NCBI GenBank assembly: GCA_026929865.2
Contig: CM049405.1
Coordinates: 17,315,001-17,379,000 of the forward strand
DNA: 64,000 bases
DNA from: Hyperoplus lanceolatus
Lineage: Eukaryota; Chordata; Actinopteri; Uranoscopiformes; Ammodytidae
Direction of reading: 5' to 3'
Shown here one piece after another: positions 23,950 through 36,417 of this stretch. How positions within the stretch are numbered: the stretch's first letter is position 1; every line of letters starts with the position of its first letter. Under the pieces are notes generated by a model, which did not search any database, had not been told where the DNA came from, and saw nothing but the letters and a program-made list of their open reading frames with translations. The position numbers were made by a program, and so were the translations under genes.

Positions 23950-25059
23950 GGGGAAGGTGGGGTGATTTGTGCATTTTGGAAGTTGCAAAACCCCTTGTTT
24001 CTAGAAAACCGTGGAAGAAATTGGAAATGTGACCACATATTTAAGAAGAGCCATCCATTTGACTCATCCTGTAAAGAAGGGAGACACAAGGAATAAGATA
24101 TAAGCACATTTAAGCTCAAAAAACTGTGTTTTGCCTTTCAAAGTAAAATTTCCATGATCAAGGTTTTTTGATTATTGTGTCTGAACAATTATAGACACGT
24201 TTGAAAACATTTGACACATGTTTTAGTGCTTTGGTATGCTACACTTTGAGTCTATATAGTTAGCACAATGTCAACCCTAAATTGCTGCATCATGCCTATT
24301 ATCCAAAATTCTGGGGATGGGGTGATTTGTGCGCAAGGGCCTGGGTGAGTTATAAGTAAGTAAGTAAGTAAAATGTATTTATAAAAGCACATTTATGACA
24401 GTTTGCACTGTCCAAAGTGCTGTACATAGTGCATTCAGTAGGTAAACAATGAAGGTACAATAACAATAACCAAAATAAAAGACGTAAAGCCCATACATCC
24501 ACATAAACACAGATAGTAGTGCAGAGGTAAGATAGTTAATGGGGAGGAAACACCAGGGTGTACATATGGGTTTTGAGCCTTGATTTAAAGGCAGAAATGT
24601 AGGGGGAATCACATTTGTCAGGTGGCAGTTGGTTCCACAAGCACGGAGCAACTAGTGCAAAGTACATTTCTGAGAGTTGTGCCAGTGGCATGGCTGTATA
24701 CGCTGGTCACCAAAAGAAAGTGATTGTCTACAGTAGCTCAGAAGAGAGTGACATCTTAATTCCACTTAACGACACCACTGATGAGAGTTCAGATGGCCAG
24801 AAAGATGATGATGGTGACTTTGTCATTGTGACACAATGACGCACAAATCACCCCACTACGTGGGGTGATTTGTGCGACAAGACAACTTTTTTTCCGAAAG
24901 CTATATTTCTTAAACAGTTTATTCCAGATCCAAAGTTTTTATTGCCAGGGATGCACAACATCCTGAAATATATGTACATATTTGAGTTGGAGACATAACT
25001 GTCAAGGCCTCACTTTAAAATCACTTTGAGTAAAAAGTTGCACAAATCACCCCACCTTC

Positions 25060-25062
<3 letters not shown>
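23950..25062 (+). mobile_element. TA-flanked element, family 2, copy A (1,113 bp)
   Basis: Ends GGGGAAGGTGGGGTGATTTG and its exact complement, with TA at 23948-23949 and 25063-25064. The terminal motif GGGGTGATTTGTGC recurs internally near 24316 and in a central palindrome at 24841-24875. A LINE 3' fragment is embedded at about 24354-24665. Just before the palindrome a plus-strand reading frame ends in a short acidic stretch (SSSEESD...DDDGDFVIVTQ, stop at 24838-24840), which may be the remnant of a transposase tail. The copy is over 99% identical to, and exactly as long as, 53237-54349. Confidence 0.88.
24354..24665 (-). mobile_element. LINE (L2/CR1-like) 3' fragment inside family 2 element
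   Basis: On the minus strand the translation FALVAPCLWNQLPPDKCDSP continues YISAFKSRLKTHMYTLVF and stops. This is the typical C-terminal end of L2/CR1/Jockey-group reverse transcriptases (A-P-x-L-W-N-x-L-P-x-x-x, then F-K-x-x-L-K-T-H). It is followed by a short UTR and a (TTAC)n tail, seen as AAGT repeats at the left end. The identical fragment is in copy B, so it entered before the element spread. Confidence 0.75.

Positions 25063-25131
<69 letters not shown>
25063..25131. repeat. (TA)n microsatellite
   Basis: About 34 TA units directly abut the right end of the TA-flanked element; the target duplication merges into this run. Confidence 0.97.
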
Positions 25132-26783
25132 CACAACACACACACATACCAGCCAGCTGTGTGTATGTGTGTGCAAAGACACAGCGCTCATAAATACACA
25201 CTTCAGTCAACCACTCGATACACACCGGTACATGCACAGGCGAATTGCCGAGCAGTGACTATCCATGGTAACACACACACACCCACACACGCCATATGGC
25301 CCAAAGAGAAAAAGGCTGTCAATGTTTCAGGTCTGCGACAGTGCAAATCAATGCCATATGGCCCTGATACATCACACAAGTTAAATAATGTTCTTGGCTA
25401 TGTTATACAGTCACATAAAAAAATAATACAACACAAACATAGCAACAGCCAACGATTCCAGGGAAGCCTCAAAACAAATCCAAACATTCAAATCCTAGCA
25501 ATGTAAAAGCTGCTCTAAGATAACAAGCATGTGTTCACTGAACACAGGTGAATACTACAAGTGCTTGTGTATAAGAAACAGGGAGAGTGTCAAAGGAACC
25601 TGCTGAAGGAGGATCCATATTTACTAGAAGGAGCCTGTTGAGCCAGACACAGTTCATCTAAAAGCTGCGATGGCTGTCTCAGAGCTCCGGGCTGCGGCGG
25701 CAGACAAAAGGCAAGGGGTCTCATAACAAGAGGGAGACTGTGACTTTTGGGGGAACAGGGATTTTACTAGGACTTTTACAGCCTTCAGGATCCACTGCTG
25801 CTGTCATCTCCAAGATACAAATACTAAGACATATTCCACCTGTATGTTTTTCTACACATGGATCTTGAGCCGTGTTTCACTATACTGCAGTAGACAGAAT
25901 TAATGCAGTCAAAAGTGATGCATGTGGTAGGACCTACTTTTTTACACGAGTAAATGCAGAAGGATTATTAGCTGCTAAAACCTCCATGAAATTACCATAT
26001 GGTAATGTACAAAATAGCCCTGCCGCTAGCAACTGAATACTCCCTCCATTAAAAGTGTCTATTATACTATTTCTAATCCATAATGGCAGCCGGAGGGTGA
26101 CCTGACATACAGTAGCTTTACTGAATGAGTAAATTTTGTGTAAACAGACGTCCTTTTAAAAAGGTTAAAAGGTCAGATACTGTCATGCAAACGCGCGCGC
26201 ACACACACACACAGGCTGACAGCTAATTTGTGTGAGCTTGTTTAGAGTGAGAACATAAAGGTTTTTGGCCGGGGATTAGGCGGGGGAGGAGCGGGTACAT
26301 AGGAGTTCCTCCAGACACATGGACGAAACGAGACCCTGAGGTATTCTGGGATTCTGTCACCAAGGCAGCGGAGAGCATTTCAAGGTGTCCGAGTTAACCC
26401 GAGCCATGTGCGAGCCCCAGTGTTGAATGACAGATAAGGTTTAACTACAAGCAAGTGTGTTAGTCCAGACAGGATATTCCATGGATCCCGCTGTCACTCT
26501 CCTGAAATTCCTTTACCGCTCATTCACAGTGTTGCACCATAGCGCCCCGGCTCCCTCCCAAATGCACTGCAGCCTTTGAATCAGAACACAACACTTGATT
26601 CCTAGAAAACGCAGCAACAGGAAGCGGGGAAACGCTGTCTTTTTTTTGTATTAGACAGAACTCCTCCTCCCTGACTTCTACACAAACACAGAAGAGAACA
26701 GCGCAGACAGGACTGGCCGAGTTCAATCATTTAAACTGACAGAATCGCCAACCTGGTCGGGCTGGAATAGATTCTTTTTGGCT
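25132..26783. other. pkp4: pkp4 first intron, nothing recognised
   Basis: Contains short CA runs near 25268 and 26200. No exon or repeat terminus was identified. Confidence 0.45.
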
Positions 26784-26880
26784 TTCTCTTCTCTTCTGTT
26801 CTGTTCTGTTCTGTTCTGTTCTGTTCTCTTCTCTTCTCTTCTCTTCTCTTCTCTTCTCTTCTCTTCTCTTCTCTTCTCTC
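26784..26880. repeat. (TTCTC)n/(TTCTG)n pentanucleotide repeat
   Basis: About 19 pentamer units; an inner block of TTCTG units lies within TTCTC units. Confidence 0.95.
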
Positions 26881-27236
26881 AGTAGGACAAAGAAAAGGTG
26901 TGCAGCTTTAGAAGCTTGGCACTGTTAAATCACCATGGATTAAGTATTAAATGGGCCTTATCATGCTTTTTTGTAACCATTCATAAAACAAGCTTTCCAT
27001 CAAAAAATGACTAACTAGCCTGTCAAAAAGGAAATTCCTCACGCCTTCAACAAAATCTGTGTATATTATCTGTCCAGGCGAATATTTCTCTGCAGTCTAA
27101 ACTTGAGTGTAGGAAAGTGCACACTAAGCAGAGGGTCGGAAACAGAACCACAGAAAAAACAACATAGAAAACGAAAGCAAACTCTACTGAAGGCTCCATT
27201 AAGCAAATGAAAATAGAGATGTGTATCTAAACTTAC

Positions 27237-27420
27237 CTCTGAAATTCACCATCTATTCGGGTCCACAATTTTGAAAAAAGTCTGCTTAGCTTAGAGTTCT
27301 CTGCAGCTTTGAGATAGGAATAGAGACAGCGATGCAGTTGCCAACCCACCACACAGTTCTTTAGGCACGCGGCTGACTAGTTCTTCAACATTTCTCTCTT
27401 TGCGTTTCCCTCCAGTTGCA
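27237..27420 (-). other. pkp4: Possible alternative pkp4 5' exon
   Basis: The minus strand shows TTTCAGAG followed by a consensus donor GTAAGT (27236-27231). An ATG just upstream reads MVNFR in a frame that, after splicing to 23882, continues as GG and then the normal MPAPEQ start, with no stop. This could be a 5' UTR exon or an N-terminally extended isoform. The base at -3 of that ATG is T, a weak context. The 5' boundary is arbitrary. Frame compatibility alone has about a one-in-three chance of arising randomly, so confidence is low. Confidence 0.25.
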
Positions 27421-28718
27421 GAGGGGGAAAATGACCTCACTGAACTGCCTAGCACTTAGAAAACTTTGTATGTCAAGCCCGGAGACGGTTTGAAAAGCAC
27501 GCACATGGCTGAGAAGTAGGTGAGAAGCTAAGGAGGCGAGCCCGGTCTGTGCAGCTTTTTGGGGCTGTCATTAGGTTAATGCCTTAGGAGGTAAGTCACC
27601 ACAGAGTAATCATGAGCTCATTCTGGTCTAAACAAAGTTTGTAATTATCACCATTATGGTTATTTCCCTTGACTCAGCAGAAAATAAACACTCGGCATGA
27701 CAGGACCTTTGACCAAAGGTAATGACAAAACACACCTGATTATTTTAGACAATATTTCTTCCTATGATCATTTAACATGGAATAACAAGCATTACTTTTA
27801 CCAGATACTCTTTTTAGTCAAAGCTAAATCTTGTCTACAAAGTGTTACTGTTTTAATCCTCAAGGCCTCTTTAGTCTGCCAAGAAAAGTCTCAGTTTGAC
27901 TGACCCCACCCTGACTCTCCGCGGATCACGTGATCTGTTCTACTGACCTCAAAATCTGGCTGGCCACTCCTCAAAGCCTCTTACACAACCTCTCCTTCCT
28001 AGACTCCCCCTCTCCCATCTAAATGAAGTTTATGGTGCAAGGAAGGCAAAGGAAATGGAAGCTGTGGTGCAAACTGTTCTAAAAATCTAATGTCTGAGCT
28101 AGTTTCTGAAGGGAATATTGCTTAAGAGAGTTCAGACAGTTCTTCTAATCCATCCCAGATTCAAAGACTCTACCTCATTTTATCTACAGACATGAATTCA
28201 TCAGTTCTGATCCCCCTGAAAGCCACCTGTGCCTTGTGCCACCGTCCCCATAGAGCACTACAGTAGCACATATAATTATCAAGTCGTTACGCTTGCTACG
28301 TTTACATTCACACAGTAAAACCAGGTTACTGGGAGATATCAGGTTAAATAGGGAAACCAGAGATTTCGTATACATTTACGTAAGCTGCAGCATCACGTAA
28401 CATACAGCTGGTCAGGAAGTTACTTTCTCCCAGAGCATAGCTTGAGCAAAGACTGAATATTTAAGCGTGTTACTGATTTATCAGTCTGAAGCCTAAATCT
28501 AGATGTTTTTTTTTCTGGTCAGAGCATTTGGACTGATGGCCTGGTAAGACGTCAGGCTATACATCGGGGAGTGCACACAGTTTCCTCGACTGCGCTCACG
28601 TATCAGAATCCTACAGATATCCTGCACCTAAACAGTACAAAAACTAATTTTACATTTCATTTTCTGACTTTCTATTTGATCCTTTGGGATTCAAAAGCGC
28701 ACCACTATGAGTAATACT
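27421..28718. other. pkp4: pkp4 first intron, nothing recognised
   Basis: No repeat end, RNA gene or supported exon was found. Confidence 0.45.
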
Positions 28719-30231
28719 CAGGGGCGTTGCACCACATTCTGGGCCCCTATACAGGAAGTCCTGATGGGCCCTCTGAGAGGCGGTCTTACAATACAAACAT
28801 GTAAAAGCTATGTTTGTCTATAGTCCAAAACTTATGAGTGACTGGTCCCTCTCTGAGCCAGATAACAACACAATGTTTCTATTGAAGAATGACCAAATCA
28901 TTACGCGTACTTGAACACAACCCCTGGTATAATGACTCTTAATAACCATGCACACACACAGTTTTTCTCACAGGAATTTGGGAGACTGTGTCGTGGACCC
29001 TGGACCTTGTAGGGGGGTCCGGGGGAGCATTTTTTTTAAATGTTAAAGTAAAATGCATCAATCTGGTGCACTTTGAGAAGAAAACTAAGGCTAAATCAAC
29101 TGTTTCCTATGTAAGCTATTTAATACTATTTTCTAGAATAATGTATAGACACAGAATGACCAAAAAGCAGAAAGAAGAAATGTACATGTTTAAAAAATCC
29201 AGTCAGCTTCAGGAATTTTTTCCCTTCGTTTGTATTTTTTAATGGCCCAATATAGGCCGGCGATCTTCGTAGTCCTGAACAATGTTATTTAAAAAATAAC
29301 AAAAATGTACTGACGAATGAAAGGCCCCTGATATCCGTTTTTTTTCTTCCTAAATAAAAATGGTCTGAGCCTTCAAAGATCAGGGGCCTATATTGAGCCA
29401 GTAAAAAATAAAAATACGTTTTTATTTTTTTTGGGTGCAGCCCCCCTCTGCCTTGGGCCCTCCAAGCCTGTCCGCAGTCCGACGGCCCTGAACGTAACTG
29501 ACCATCGTCAGATGCTCATAATTACCGAGTAGAAGTTGAATGCGTCATAATACAATTCAATGCAGCCTCTGAATGGGCGCATAGGCTACGGGAGCACTGT
29601 CAGACAGTAATATGTTTTAAACACATAGTCACTGTAGGAACCGTTGCTCTACAATGAACTGGCGATTTTTTTTTTTTTTTTTATGAACTGGCGACTTGAT
29701 CAGAGTGTAGCGCGGCCAGATGACAGCTAACGTAGGATTCAGCCTGCACCCCGTCAAAGGTAATGTTATGAATGAACAAGTAGCAGGCTAATTGTTTCAG
29801 CCTCCCTCTGTAGTTTTACTCTCACCATTCTTAGGAAAAAAGTTGTTGATGTCCTGGGCCCCTGCTCTGCTGCTTATACTCCTGGCCTCCTTCTCAACTC
29901 TTATCTGGTGTGCGAACTTGTGCTTTTTTGGGGGCATCCTCGCCCTGCTGGAGTTCGCTCGCGCTCACTTAATTCCAATGAGGAAGAACGAACCGCGGGG
30001 TGGACCAAACCATTTTTTAAGAAGGGGCCAAGGGGGTTATTGACATTATTAAAATTAGAATATCGTATGACTTGTGGCTTTGTTTTAATTTGGATTCATT
30101 CGTATGATTATATATTAGTTCACTGTATGCATAATCATTTTGTCGTAGATTCTACTGGGGGCTGTGTGGGCCCTAGCTGGCTGTGGGCCCTTATAATCGT
30201 CATAACCTTTACCCCCTATACGACGGCCCTG
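28719..30231. mobile_element. hAT-type element with 8-bp TSD GTAATACT
   Basis: Left end CAGGGGCGTTGC and right end GACGGCCCTG are flanked by GTAATACT at 28711-28718 and 30232-30239. GGGCCC-rich subterminal sequence is present at both ends. A second internal copy of the right terminus (GTCCGACGGCCCTG) ends at 29490, so the element is composite or internally duplicated. The 1,513-bp body has no recognisable transposase. Confidence 0.82.
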
Positions 30232-30530
30232 GTAATACTCATTCCTGTTAATGCTGCTGCACTACTTTCACATTGATACTGCCTGTCTGAAGGTTGTCAT
30301 GTAGTCATGCCATACGCTCTTCTAAAAATAAAAAAACTGGTTAATCACATACATTGCCTGAGAAATTGGGCAAGTCGGGTCCAGCACAAATCTTGCTGTG
30401 TAAAACTGTTTCGTCTTAATCCCCAGTTTGCCTACATGACATTTAAAAAATGAGGTCACTGCAGAAATCCAACAGTATAACCAGGTGACTGAAGTGCACG
30501 TAAATGACTGATGTATTCCTTTATTTCTCA

Positions 30531-30568
30531 GAATCGAATCGTGAGGTGCCAAGAGATTCCCACCCCTA
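30531..30568. mobile_element. Isolated hAT terminus
   Basis: A 38-bp stretch ending GATTCCCACCCCTA is identical to the right terminus of the hAT element at 54932-54969. Only this end remains. Confidence 0.75.
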
Positions 30569-33500
30569 GTATCATCCCATTAAACCTCTATGACTCCAGC
30601 AAACGAAACATACATGAAGTGGTCAAACAGACTGCATGATTGATGCATGTCTATGCAGGATTGACTTTGGCAACAAAGAAGGCAAGAGTAGGGACAGACA
30701 TTGTGCAGGTCTCATCCAAACCAAAGAGCAAAGAACCACATTCAACACATTCACATTCTGATTAGAGCAACTTCAGCTTGTGCAGGAGGAGCTGATCAGT
30801 GGAAATCAGACTTAATGAAAACCCACGCGCTCTCTCTCTCTTGCTTCTAACGTACCCAGCAGCGCGGTAATGTAGCATGTGGAAGCTTGGTGGGGACAAA
30901 TACATTCCTATGACTAATCCATCAGCAGCTACAACAACGTCCCCAAAGACCCACACAATGCGTAATTGCTTTCAGACTGAAAGCATTGACTTCCCTGATA
31001 AAACCTAACATTTTTGCTCCAGTATGATGAATCAGAAATCACAGAAATGAACAATAATACATTTGAGCCTCAGTTTTCCCAAGAATAAAAACTAAGAATG
31101 AAGATGGGGTACAATTTTTTTTGCATCAGCTCAAAGGGCATTCACAACAACAGCATAATGTTTTTTACAGCAATTCAAATGTTCTAAAATCACTTTACTG
31201 TACATGCCATTAGGCTTAACACATGGTTAGGTAGTGCTGACTGCCGAAAACCCTCACACAAGTAATTGCTCTGAGCTGATCTGAGAACGTGGTTAAAACA
31301 AATATACAAATGGTCCTCTTATACATACTGCATGTCATTGGTTAGCTCCAGGGAGCACACTCCTACGTATCAACATGGAAAATTGATTTGAAGAAGACTG
31401 AAGAAAGATTCTTGATGGACTTGCCAGCAGCAAAACACAAATAGAGTTATTATCAGATTCCTAGATGATTCACTTTCTGCTGCTCTCAATAGCTGAAAAT
31501 GCTTTCCTCATATCACACCCAACAGTAAAGGAAATTCCCTTTTCCAGAGCAAAAAACACATGCAAACAAAATCACTCTATCAATCATTGCCCTGAATGAG
31601 CCACAGAGAATGCTGCAGCCTCCTTTAAATAGACACATACCTGTCCTTCTGTTGATATAGGATTTAACAAGGTGAGCCAATCTATGGAATAGAGAGACAA
31701 TAGTCCTCAGCATCACCTCCAGCTTCTCAACAAAGTGAACGTGCAAAAGTTCAAAAAGCAATGATTCAGAAGCTGCACCCGTGCCTACCTCACGCCTTGA
31801 ACCTCACCCCGACAAATGTTGCAATAACCCGAGGCCTATCCTAGCATGTGTATCCATAGGGCAGGGCTTGTGTCTGATTAAAAAGGCAGGAAACACAGTC
31901 ATTGTACAGTCTATGCAACCACACAAAAGCACACAGGCCAATGTCACAGAGTGTGAACACTCCCTGAGCTGCACTTTATCTCGACAGATATGTTTACACA
32001 AAGAGGACGCAAGGAAGATGACTGCAGACCAAATAAGCCATGTTTGCACTGTGTGTGTAGAGCAGTAGAAACACCAAGACCAACTTTGCGTGAACAACTA
32101 ATGATCATGCACCATTTTGCTCACAATCAATGGGGAGCAGAGAGGCTCAACTCAAGTCTCAGTTGTTGTCAAAGTTTCACCAACAGTAATATGTTGTGAA
32201 AGAAAGCAACGTGAACTATTGCGATTGCATGCAAAACCCTTAAATAGAATCAGAGTTTTGCGCTTCATCTTACCACACATTGTCAGACAATTTTGTTTGC
32301 GTGCAGTTAAAATGCAAGCACAACAACTACAACAGCTGTGCTTCCCCGCGAGGAATTACGGCATACAAATGCTCTGTACACATTCAACCTCTAGAGAAGT
32401 TGAAAGAGTAAACTTGTGTCTAATAAAAATGTCACAGATGATGTATGCACTAAGATAATTGACAAAGACCTTTAAAATAATTCACTGCAAACTGGGACGT
32501 TCATTATTTCACCTCATTTAAAAAAAAATGTCTTGATTTTTATCAACCGTACACACTCCATTTACTCTGTCAAGCTACTGTCCCCCTGCTTAGCATATCA
32601 GATGGTTATCAAATGATGATCTGTGTTTGGATTTTATATGTCATGTAGGGTTCTGAGAGAGAGGTTGACAGAAATACCGATCCAATTGGGAATAAATTGA
32701 AAAGTAAAAAAATTTGCATTACAAATGTTCCGCTTTTGGCAGTCACAGTGTATGGTGTCTCTGACGTGAATAACTGCGCTCACTCAGCACCTTCTATTAA
32801 GACTGATTACAGCAGGAGATGAACTGCCGACAGAAATCTAATCAATCACAAAGCTATGAATTGCATTAATCTAGTTTAGCTGACTTCGTCTTCATAAAAA
32901 GGGCAATTTCGTAGGCTTGTTGTGATGAATGGGGAGACGAAAGACTGACGGCTTACATCGTGCCATACAACACCATGCTCTGATATAAAAAATATAATAG
33001 TAACAGTTCCTGTTAAAAAAAATAGAGATTATTAATATGACCATAAATTATTTTCAGTTTTGTTTATGTCTAGCAGTGTCTATGTCCATTCAGTTACCAA
33101 AATGTTTTTGTTATGGCTAATGCTCCAAAACTCAAAAACAACTTCATGACTGTTTGTAAATTATACATCCAACATATCGTCATACCATCATGAGGTGAAA
33201 TGCTGAAGAAGGAATTGTGTGGAAAAATGTGTTGCTTAAGCTGTCTTCTGAGCTTAAGTGAAAGCTCTGCAAGAACATGTCAACTTACTTGACCTTGATA
33301 AAATGTATTAGAATCAGAAAAGTTAAAAATCTTAAATGTAAAACCTCAATGACAGCAATACATATTGAATCATGTTTGGATTCCTGCCTCAACCAATCAC
33401 TCCTGCTACCTTACTTTGTAGCTGTCCTATTTGCACAGGAACAACCAAGTAAAAAAAGTAATTTAAAATACAAATCCACACTCACGTTAAGAAGGGTTTC

Positions 33501-34073
33501 AAATGTCATGGTGAACTGGGATGATCTATGCAAAACAAACAGGCAATCAAGAATGTTTTGAAAAAGCTGGGAAATGCATGTTTGACAGTGATCAGGGCTA
33601 CATTATGGAAAATCATAAAATCTTTTATTATTTAAGGATGAAAAGGTGTTATATGAACCAAAAAACAACTACTCTTGTTTTTAATTTAATCGACAAGCTC
33701 CAGGCTCTACATCTGTAAAAGTATACTCTGGTGTATTGGCTTCAAGCTTTGCAAAAAAGGGTTTCAGTATTATAACTGTTCTACACAACAAGAAGCAAAA
33801 TATTTTGATTAGAGAACTGATTTGCACTGTTAAGTGACTTCTGAACCTTGGTTAACTTGTTAAATGCAAACAAAATAGAGGAAACCCATGTTCCTGTCAA
33901 GTATTATGAAACAAGCTCATAGAGGGAGATGGCTAGGCAGAGGCTGGCCCGTGTACTTCCTGACGTCTGATTTGCATTGGCACTGCCTAGTGCCTACCAT
34001 AGTGGACGGGCGGGGTCATGGGACAGATTACTGCTTTCCATACAAATGCAGTGCAGCTACTACTGATAATTGC
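30569..34073. other. pkp4: pkp4 first intron, nothing recognised
   Basis: AT-rich, apparently unique sequence. Several ORFs of 60-115 codons occur but have no homology I recognise and no coding-like composition. Confidence 0.45.
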
Positions 34074-34077
34074 TTAA

Positions 34078-34675
34078 CCCATTGATGACTATGGCAATCT
34101 AGGATGCATGTCCTTAATGCCTGAGGGTTTTCTGAAAAAATAGTACGAATTGTCAAGTCTACCAAAACCTTAATATCTAAGCCTGTGTAGCACATAGAAA
34201 CATGAAATAAAATACATTTAAAAGTTAAGGTTCACAGGTTTTATTTAAACATGTTCCCTTAGCGCTTACAAACCAACAAATATTTCTAAAAATCGTCAAA
34301 ATTAGATGAATTAGAAAATTATTAAATATTGTTAATAAATAGATGCAATGTGTTGTGTGATTTTCGTCAGTAGTCTATAGTAGACCTTGATTCTTCGCAC
34401 CAAACGCCACTAACTGTTCCGTCGCCGACATAGCCGGCGTAATTTTTTTATTATTTTTTTATTTTTAATTTTTTTGATTGACGTGATTTTCGGCAAACCA
34501 CACAACTTTTGGGTGGTCACGTGGTCTTAAAAAAATCAACAAAACCCACCTCATGTGTATTTGAACCAATGACAGTGCATTCTATGCTGGGAATGCCATG
34601 AAAATTAGATTAGTAATAATGCTGCGCGACGCAGCATCAGGCAGGAGAGCCAATGTGGCAGCCGTCATCAATGGG
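34078..34675. mobile_element. TTAA-target (piggyBac-like) MITE
   Basis: Ends CCCATTGATGAC and GTCATCAATGGG are perfect complements. TTAA precedes the left end (34074-34077), while TTAT follows the right end, a probable single substitution. CCC...GGG ends with a TTAA target are typical of piggyBac. The 598-bp body is non-coding. Confidence 0.7.
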
Positions 34676-34954
34676 TTATTAAACAAACTTTAAAACAGAA
34701 ACATAGTTATCAACATAAAGCAAAGTTGCCCTCAGTGAAATTAACCAGATTGTAAATAATTGATAGTGCTGTTTAGTTTAAATGCCATTTTGGCACCCTA
34801 AACTCCCCAGACTTATAATGTAGAATAGATGGTATTTAATCATTTCTCCATTATGAGTTGAATAATACTAACATGGCCATTTCTGTTGCAAATTGCAATA
34901 CCATACCATCCCGCTACCTTGAGTAGCCTAATATGTACTGTGATGTGATATTAA

Positions 34955-35876
34955 AGCCACTACGAGTAAGTCGGCACGTTGGCGACACCTTTGAACAAAA
35001 GCGGTAGTATTTTAACGACGCCAGCTGTCGTGAAGCTGTTTTCTAGCTTGTGCAGGGAGTGCAAGATTCAAATAATCAGGAAGCAATATGGTGCGTGTCC
35101 GTGTGTTGAAAGTGTGGAGGGCACCGGACTCTTTTCGGCTCTGTGAGTCTATGGGTGACACAGCATAAACTAATGGCAGTAAGTGCTAAACACACCTGAT
35201 TGCAATGAGTTGATGCACTGTCACCTCTCACGGAGCTGAACGAGTCCGTGTCCTCACACCAAGCGAATGAACGAGAGATGGCAGTTAGTTAGTATGGATC
35301 ACGATGAGGTAATGTGTTTATGTTGTAAATAATGACTATTTCAGATGAATAATGGTCATCTGATGATGCTGGTGAGGCAAAGTAAACTTTGTTTTAGTAG
35401 GCTACCGCTCATTCATTTAGGAGTAAACACTGCAGTCTAGGTTCGCTGCATGAAATTGTGTATACGTTGCTTGGCAACGCCCTCCCGCCCGCCTATCACT
35501 CTCCCTTTTAGCTTTTCTTCATTGCATTTTATTTTTTTTCTTTGATGGTTCAGCCCCGTTATCAGTCATTATGAACAAACAACTGTCTCAAACAAGGCTC
35601 CCGCTCCCCTTCCCTCACCTGGAGCCATAGGCTTCTCAAATCGCGTTCCTGCGCCGCACTGAAATCTGCGACCAATATGGATATGTGACCATAGAGCATG
35701 CACGCATGAACGGAAAATCGGACTGGGTGTACGGCCAGATCAAATGCAGTAATAAAAACTATATAAAAAAGTCTTTCTTTGCACAGATGGTCTCGTTTGC
35801 TGTTAAAGGTAATTTATGATTATGAGAGGAAACATGAGGCTGTTTAAAAGATATTTAAATGTTACTCGTTGCTGCT
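34955..35876. mobile_element. TTAA-flanked DNA element
   Basis: TTAA occurs on both sides (34951-34954 and 35877-35880). The ends AGCCACTACGAGTAA and TTACTCGTTGCTGCT are imperfect inverted repeats. The 922-bp body has no ORF of interest. It could be a piggyBac- or Kolobok-type non-autonomous copy. Confidence 0.6.
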
Positions 35877-36417
35877 TTAAAGGTCACTTATTATGCAAAA
35901 TGCACCTATTAATTGTTTTTCAACAAATGTCGTCATACGGGGAGAAGCCTCATTACCAACCCTAACATAGGAGAACCTCGGTCTGTGATAAGAATATTTT
36001 ACATTCAAGGATGACAATTAAGATCATCTGACTGCTCATGCTAGAATGCCTTAAATGCTTACAACATAGTTTAAGCAGTTAAGCTGACTAAAATAACCGG
36101 CCCTCCAACACAGTATCTACCACCTCTTTCAGTCACTCTTCATAAGGGAAAACCTAATCTATAATTCTGTACACTTCAGACTGTTCGACTCTCTTAAGCA
36201 AGGGGACTTGCACTGACCTATTCTGATCTCACCTTTAACCTAAACTTCACATTAACATTTGCCTGAAAATAAAGGATATAGTCAAAAAAAAGAAAAAAGA
36301 TTTACATAAATCAAGGATAATCAGATTTGGTCTGCACACTGACTATTTAGTGATCTCCCTGCAGTGGGGAGTTACACAAAGGGGTTCCAGAGATGGCAGG
36401 TTAAATAGCACAACAAT

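Noticed and set aside
24379-24839. ORFs starting MLRACGTNCH (minus) and MSGGSWFHKH (plus), repeated at 53666-54126
   Set aside because: The first is a wrong-frame shadow of the LINE C-terminus. The second starts in LINE sequence and only its acidic end may be a relic.
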